DNA of 64,000 nt from Allobogoriella alba. GTDB taxonomy: Bacteria; Actinomycetota; Actinomycetes; Actinomycetales; Actinomycetaceae. This document shows, piece after piece, positions 59,277 to 64,000 of this stretch. Where the stretch lies: positions 620,001 through 684,000 of the forward strand of contig NZ_JBHTCQ010000001.1 of assembly GCF_042665525.1 (NCBI RefSeq), read 5' to 3'. The position numbers and the translations under genes are program-made. The first letter of the stretch is position 1; the number at the start of each line of letters is the position of its first letter. The notes beneath the pieces were generated by a model. That model was not told the origin of the DNA. It saw only the letters and a list, made by a program, of their open reading frames with translations, and made no database searches.

Positions 59277-62200
59277 CGGCCGCCGAGCGGGCCCGGGCGG
59301 ACGCCGTCTTCGACGTCTGCGGGCCGCTGCCGTCCGGCACCACGGTCCTCGAGGCCAGTGCGGGCACCGGCAAGACGTTCACCATCGCCGCGCTCGCCAC
59401 CCGCTACGTCGCCGAGGGCGTGGCCGAGCTCGCCGACCTCATGCTCGTCACCTTCGGCCGCGCCGCCACGTCCGAGCTGCGCGACCGGGTCCGGGAACGG
59501 CTGCTGAGCACCGAGCGGGCCCTGCGTTCGCCCGTGGCACGGCAGAGCGAGGACGCCGTCGTGCGGCACCTGGCGGACGTGGACGACGCCGAGCTGGTCC
59601 GACGCCGGCAGCGGCTCACGGCGGCCCTGGCCCAGCTCGACACCGCCACCATCACCACCACGCACGGGTTCTGCCAGCAGATGCTCCGTGCGCTGGGCGT
59701 CGCGGCTGACGTGGACACCGACTACACGTTCGTCCCGGACATCGCCGACCTCGTGGACGAGGTGGTCGACGACCTCTACCTGCAGCGGTACGCCGACACC
59801 CCAGCCCCCGTCCTGTCGCCGACCGAGGCCCGGCGGATCGCCCGCGAGGCGGTCAGCGACCACCAGGCCGAGCTGGAGCCGCGGGACGCCCCGGCCGAGT
59901 CGCTGCCCGGCCACCGGTTCGCCATGGCCCGCGACGCCCGCGAGGAGGTGCTGCGCCGCAAGCGGGAACGGCACCTCATGGACTACGACGACCTGCTCGT
60001 GCTGCTGCGCGACGCGCTCATCCACCCCGAGCACGGGCCGGCGGCCGCGGAACGGGTCAGGCAGCGGTACCAGGTGGTCCTCATCGACGAGTTCCAGGAC
60101 ACCGACCCGGTCCAGTGGGACATCCTGCGCACCGCGTTTCACGGCCACCGCACGCTCGTCCTCATCGGCGACCCCAAGCAGGCGATCTACGCCTTCCGCG
60201 GCGGCGACGTCGTCACCTACCTCGACGCGCGCGGCGTCGCCACCGCCGAGGCCACGCTGGGCCGGAACTGGCGTTCGGACGCCCCGGTGCTCACCGGCCT
60301 GGGGCACGTCCTGCGCGGCGCGGCCCTCGGCGACAACGACATCGTGGTGCGACCCGTGGACGCCGAGCACACCGGCCGGCGGCTCGACGGCGGCGCCCCG
60401 GTCCGGATCCGGCAGGTCACCCGGAAGCCGTTCACCCGCTTCCGCGGCAAGGACCCGATCATCGCGCCCGTCCGTGAGCTCATCGCCGCCGACGTCGCGG
60501 CCGACATCGTCGAGCAGCTCGAGTCCGCCCGACTGCGCGACGGGGAGACCTGGCGCCCGCTGGAGCCCGGCGACGTCGCCGTCCTGACCAGGCGGAACGC
60601 CGACGCGGCGGCGGTCCGTGACGCGCTCGCGGCCGCCGGCGTGCCTGCCGTCGTCTCCGGTCTCTCCAGCGTCTTCGGCGCGCCGGCCGCCGAGCAGTGG
60701 CTCACCCTGCTCACCGCGCTCGAGCAGCCGGGGCACGCCGGTCGCACCGCAGCGCTGGCCCTGACCCCGTTCGTCGGCTGGTCGGCGGCCCGGCTCGCGG
60801 GCGCGAGCGAGGCCGACCGCGAGGCGCTCTCGGACCGGGTGCGCAGCTGGTCCCGGGTCCTGGCCGAGCGGGGCGTGGCCGCCCTGCTGGAGGCGGTCAC
60901 GTCCTTCGGGGTGGCCGAGCGCCTCATGCGGACCGCGACCGGCGAGCGGGTCCTGACCGACCTGCGGCACGTCGGCCAGTCGCTGCACCTGGCCGCCGTG
61001 CAGGACCGGCTGGGCATCGCGGCGCTCACCGACTGGCTGCGGCGGCGCATCGAGGAGGCCAAGGACGACTACGCCGAGGAGCGGAGCCGCCGGCTGGAGA
61101 CGGACGCGGCAGCCGTCCAGGTGGTCACCGTCCACGCCAGCAAGGGGCTGGAGTTCCCGGTGGTCTACGTGCCGTTCGGGTGGGACCGGTTCGAGTCGCG
61201 GACGCCGGCCTTCCTGCACTTCCACCGCGAGGACCGGCGCCGGATGCTGCACGTCGGTGGCCAGGAGGACCCGGGTTACTCCGAGGCGCGTGCGCGTCAC
61301 CTCGACGAGGAGCGCGGCGAGGACCTGCGGCTCCTGTACGTCGCACTCACGCGAGCCGCCGCCCAGGTGGTCCTGCACTGGGCGCCGTCCACCAACTCCA
61401 GCGGCGGGCCGCTCACCCGGCTGCTGCTCGGCGCCTTCTCGCCCGGGCAGGTCCCGCCCGACCACGTCCGGGCCCTGACCGACGAGAAGGTCACCGCCGC
61501 GCTGACGGCGCTGTGCGACGGCTCGGACGGGACCGTCGGACTGGAGACCGTCGCGGCCTGGCCCCGGCCGCCGCGCTGGACCCCGCCGGGGCGGGACCGC
61601 GCCGACCTCGCCCTCGCGTCCTGGCGGCGCACGCTCGACCACTCCTGGCGCCGCACCTCCTACAGCGGCCTGACCGCAGCCGCCCACGCCGAGGGGGTGC
61701 TCAGCGAACCGGAGACCACCGGCATCGAGGACGAGGCCGAGGTCGCGGTGCCCGCGGCGGGCGGCGGGTCCGCCGAACCAGGCCGTGACCTGCCCTCACC
61801 CATGGCCGACCTGCCGGCGGGTGCCCAGTTCGGCTCGCTGGTGCACGAGGTGCTCGAGCAGGTCGACACCGGGGCGGAGGACCTGGCCGGGGAGCTGCTC
61901 ACCCGGTGCCGCGAGGCCGGTGGCCTGCCCGGCGTGGACCCGGCCGAGCTCGCCGCGGCGCTGGCGCCGGTGATGGCGACGCCGCTCGGCCCGTTCGCGG
62001 ACGACCGCACCCTCGCGGACATCCCCACGGCGGACCGGCTCGCCGAGCTCGAGTTCGAGCTGCCGCTCGCCGGCGGCGACCTGACCGGCACGGCCGCCGC
62101 GGCGACCCTGACCGACCTCGCGGACCTGCTGCGACGTCACCTGCCGGGCGACGACGTCTTCGCGCCGTACGCCGACGAGCTCGCCCGGCTGGACCGGCAC

Positions 62201-62662
62201 ACCGACCGCACCCGGCCCGCCGCCCGGCTGCTGGGTTACCTCACCGGCAGCATCGACGCCGTCCTGCGCATCCGCTCCGGACCGGAGGTGCGGTACCTCG
62301 TCGTGGACTACAAGACCAACCGGCTGGGCCCGATGGAGGAACCGCTCACCGCGTGGGACTACCGGCCGGAGTCGATGGCCGAGGCGATGATGCGGGCGCA
62401 CTACCCGCTGCAGCTGCTGCTGTACTCCGCGGCGCTGCACCGCTTCCTGCGGTGGCGGCAGCCCGGCTACGACCCGGAGGTGCACCTCGGCGGCGGGCTG
62501 TACCTGTTCGTCCGCGGCATGTGCGGTCCGCAGACGCCGGTGGTCGAAGGCACTGGCGGCACCCCGTACGGGGTGATGGCGTGGCGGCCGCCCGCGCGGC
62601 TCGTCGTCGCGCTCTCGGCGCTGCTGGACGGCACGCGTGACCGGACGGAGGCACGCCCATGA
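59273..62662 (+). CDS. recB: RecBCD exonuclease V beta subunit (helicase-nuclease)
   Basis: 1129 residues. SF1A helicase: Walker A VLEASAGTGKTFTIAALATR, TTTHGFCQQMLRALG, Walker B VVLIDEFQDTDPVQWDILRT, motif III LVLIGDPKQAIYAFRGGD, motif V QVVTVHASKGLEFPVVYVPF, and motif VI LLYVALTRAAAQVVLHWAPS. C-terminal RecB-type nuclease: GSLVHEVLEQ (His), GSIDAVLRI (Asp) and YLVVDYKTNRLG (Asp, Lys). All catalytic residues present. Overlaps recC and recD by 4 bp each. Confidence 0.97.
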   Translation: MTAAERARADAVFDVCGPLPSGTTVLEASAGTGKTFTIAALATRYVAEGVAELADLMLVTFGRAATSELRDRVRERLLSTERALRSPVARQSEDAVVRHLADVDDAELVRRRQRLTAALAQLDTATITTTHGFCQQMLRALGVAADVDTDYTFVPDIADLVDEVVDDLYLQRYADTPAPVLSPTEARRIAREAVSDHQAELEPRDAPAESLPGHRFAMARDAREEVLRRKRERHLMDYDDLLVLLRDALIHPEHGPAAAERVRQRYQVVLIDEFQDTDPVQWDILRTAFHGHRTLVLIGDPKQAIYAFRGGDVVTYLDARGVATAEATLGRNWRSDAPVLTGLGHVLRGAALGDNDIVVRPVDAEHTGRRLDGGAPVRIRQVTRKPFTRFRGKDPIIAPVRELIAADVAADIVEQLESARLRDGETWRPLEPGDVAVLTRRNADAAAVRDALAAAGVPAVVSGLSSVFGAPAAEQWLTLLTALEQPGHAGRTAALALTPFVGWSAARLAGASEADREALSDRVRSWSRVLAERGVAALLEAVTSFGVAERLMRTATGERVLTDLRHVGQSLHLAAVQDRLGIAALTDWLRRRIEEAKDDYAEERSRRLETDAAAVQVVTVHASKGLEFPVVYVPFGWDRFESRTPAFLHFHREDRRRMLHVGGQEDPGYSEARARHLDEERGEDLRLLYVALTRAAAQVVLHWAPSTNSSGGPLTRLLLGAFSPGQVPPDHVRALTDEKVTAALTALCDGSDGTVGLETVAAWPRPPRWTPPGRDRADLALASWRRTLDHSWRRTSYSGLTAAAHAEGVLSEPETTGIEDEAEVAVPAAGGGSAEPGRDLPSPMADLPAGAQFGSLVHEVLEQVDTGAEDLAGELLTRCREAGGLPGVDPAELAAALAPVMATPLGPFADDRTLADIPTADRLAELEFELPLAGGDLTGTAAAATLTDLADLLRRHLPGDDVFAPYADELARLDRHTDRTRPAARLLGYLTGSIDAVLRIRSGPEVRYLVVDYKTNRLGPMEEPLTAWDYRPESMAEAMMRAHYPLQLLLYSAALHRFLRWRQPGYDPEVHLGGGLYLFVRGMCGPQTPVVEGTGGTPYGVMAWRPPARLVVALSALLDGTRDRTEARP

Positions 62663-64000
62663 CGGCCGAGGTGGTCACCGACGTCCGGCGGGCGCTGCAC
62701 GCCCCGCCGCTGCTCGCCACGTTCAACGCGGCCGGCCTGCTCGCCGCACCGGACATCCACGTCGCGACCCGTCTCGGGCGCCTGACCGGCGAGGGCGAGG
62801 AGTCGGTGCTGCTCGCCGTCGCGCTGGCCGTGCGGGCCGTCCGCGCGGGCTCGGTGTGCGTGCGGCTGGGCGACCCGGAGGAGCTGGCCGCCCTGGCCGT
62901 GCCGGAGGCCGAGGACCCCGACGCCGACGCGGCCGCGCCGCAAGACCTGCCGTGGCCCGAGCCCGCCGCGTGGGCGGAACGGCTCCGTGCCAGCCCGCTG
63001 GTCTCCGTCGGTGTGGACGGGCCGGCCGACCTGCCCGTGCGGTGGGTCGACGGACGGCTGTACCTGGACCGGTACTGGCGGGACGAGCTGCTGGTGCGCC
63101 GCGCCGTCGACGCCCGCCTCGGCGAACGCGTCCCGGGCATCGACGACGACCGGCTGGCGGCGGCCGTCCACCGCCTCTTCCCGGCCGCCGGTGACGACCG
63201 GCAGCGGCTCGTCGCCGCGCTCGCCACCCACGGCCGGTTCACCGTCCTGACCGGCGGGCCCGGGACCGGGAAGACGACGACGGTCGCCCGGCTGCTCGCG
63301 GTCCTGCAGGACGTGAGCGGTGGCGGGCTGCGGGTGGCCCTGGCCGCCCCGACCGGCAAGGCCGCCGCCCGGTTGCAGGAGGCGGTGCACCGTGAGGTGG
63401 CGGGCCTGGAGCCGGAGGACCGCGCCCGGATCGGAGACCCGCCGGCCAGCACCGTGCACCGGCTGCTCGGCTGGAGGCCCGGCTCCTCCACGCGGTTCCA
63501 GCACGACGCAGGCCACCACCTCCCGCACGACGTCGTGGTGGTCGACGAGACGTCGATGGTCTCCCTCTCACTCATGGCACGGCTGCTCGAGGCCCTGCGC
63601 CCGGACGCCCGCCTGGTGCTGGTGGGCGACCCGGACCAGCTCGCCTCCGTCGAGGCCGGCGCGGTGCTCGGCGACCTCACCGCCCGCCGCCCCCTCCCCG
63701 CGAGTCGTCAACCTTGTGCCGACTCGTCAAACTTGTCCGCGCCTCCCGTGCCTGCCGGGCTCGTGCCCGCCACGCTCGGGGACGAGGAGCACGAGCGGCT
63801 GCGCGCCGGCGTCGTCCGCCTCACGCAGGTGCACCGGCAGGCGGCGGACAGCCGGATCCTGCCCCTCGCCGACGCGATCCGCGCCGGGGAGGCGGACCGG
63901 GTGCTCGAGCTGCTGCGCGACGGCGGAGGTGGGGTGGAGTTCGTCGAGATCGCGGGGGAGCGGCCCGCCGAGGAGGAGATCCGGCCCGTCCGGGAGGACG
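62659..64000 (+). CDS. recD: RecBCD exonuclease V alpha subunit (5'-3' helicase), partial
   Basis: The first about 447 residues, cut by the window edge. Walker A FTVLTGGPGTGKTTTVARLL near 195-215, VALAAPTGKAAARLQEAVHR, PASTVHRLLGW, Walker B DVVVVDETSMVSLSLMARLL and ARLVLVGDPDQLASVEAGAV. After GDLTARR there is an insertion of about 15-20 residues (PLPASRQPCADSSNLSAPPV) encoded by two 19-bp imperfect repeats at 63702-63739. The frame stays open. SF1B helicase that unwinds the 5'-ended strand. Confidence 0.95.
   Translation, partial: MTAEVVTDVRRALHAPPLLATFNAAGLLAAPDIHVATRLGRLTGEGEESVLLAVALAVRAVRAGSVCVRLGDPEELAALAVPEAEDPDADAAAPQDLPWPEPAAWAERLRASPLVSVGVDGPADLPVRWVDGRLYLDRYWRDELLVRRAVDARLGERVPGIDDDRLAAAVHRLFPAAGDDRQRLVAALATHGRFTVLTGGPGTGKTTTVARLLAVLQDVSGGGLRVALAAPTGKAAARLQEAVHREVAGLEPEDRARIGDPPASTVHRLLGWRPGSSTRFQHDAGHHLPHDVVVVDETSMVSLSLMARLLEALRPDARLVLVGDPDQLASVEAGAVLGDLTARRPLPASRQPCADSSNLSAPPVPAGLVPATLGDEEHERLRAGVVRLTQVHRQAADSRILPLADAIRAGEADRVLELLRDGGGGVEFVEIAGERPAEEEIRPVRED
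63702..63739. repeat. Two adjacent 19-bp imperfect repeats within recD
   Basis: 63702-63720 and 63721-63739 match at about 15 of 19 positions, with the shared core TCGTCAA-N-CTTGT. They encode a Cys/Ser-rich segment foreign to the surrounding helicase sequence, which suggests a small inserted element. Confidence 0.6.

Overview
The window is a very GC-rich, densely packed stretch of chromosome from a high-GC actinobacterium. This is an inference from GTG and possible CTG starts, ATGA/GTGA gene overlaps, a DUF222-HNH (13E12-type) gene with an actinobacterial SOS-box-like site, LacI/HxlR/GntR-controlled catabolic operons and a RecBCD operon. A Micrococcales-like carbohydrate degrader would fit, but no rRNA or other marker gene is present. 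I saw no tRNA, rRNA, CRISPR array, insertion sequence or prophage.

Layout. 1-2731 (minus): formylglycine-generating enzyme with intact active-site cysteines, two DUF202 membrane proteins and a partial MFS protein. 2847-4213: a small YtxH-like protein and a ferritin-like/VIT1 fusion whose only in-frame start that keeps the diiron domain is CTG. 4227-6137: three tandem paralogous membrane-anchored secreted proteins. 6285-7567: a membrane coiled-coil protein and a PspA-like protein. 7757-10033: DUF222-HNH endonuclease behind a LexA-like box. 10544-12401: alpha/beta hydrolase and secreted glycerophosphodiesterase.

12482-22550 is a hydroxyproline catabolic locus. It holds two proline-racemase-fold epimerases (both keep both catalytic Cys), a COG1228 amidohydrolase that could be a prolidase, an AGCS transporter, a three-subunit flavin/FeS dehydrogenase of the D-hydroxyproline dehydrogenase type, a DHDPS-family deaminase and a GntR/FCD regulator. 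A shared 12-bp motif lies in front of the divergent regulator/epimerase pair and of the deaminase.

22961-27552 is a four-gene cassette of unknown role: a P-loop DUF1611-like protein, an ABC exporter, an anchored small protein with a YPMF motif and an HTTM-like membrane protein. A 105-bp tandem duplication covers the last stop/start junction. 27549-32852 holds an orphan molybdenum hydroxylase large subunit, a sugar porter, a RibD-C reductase and an HxlR regulator with an 18-bp dyad operator.

32889-55766 is a large hemicellulose (glucuronoxylan/xylo-oligosaccharide) locus. It contains two LacI repressors, GH3, GH39, GH42 and GH67 enzymes, an LplB-LplC-type and a second ABC sugar importer each with its lipoprotein, a DUF624 protein, a secreted metallophosphoesterase and a secreted esterase made of two CE1-like repeats. 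Promoters and operator-like dyads are readable in front of the main operons, and the first importer operon appears to start with a 13-codon translationally coupled leader ORF. The proposed flow is extracellular de-esterification, import of oligosaccharides or aldouronates, then intracellular trimming by GH67, GH39, GH3 and GH42. No endoxylanase is present.

55902 to the end: recC-recB-recD, overlapping by ATGA, with recD cut by the window edge.
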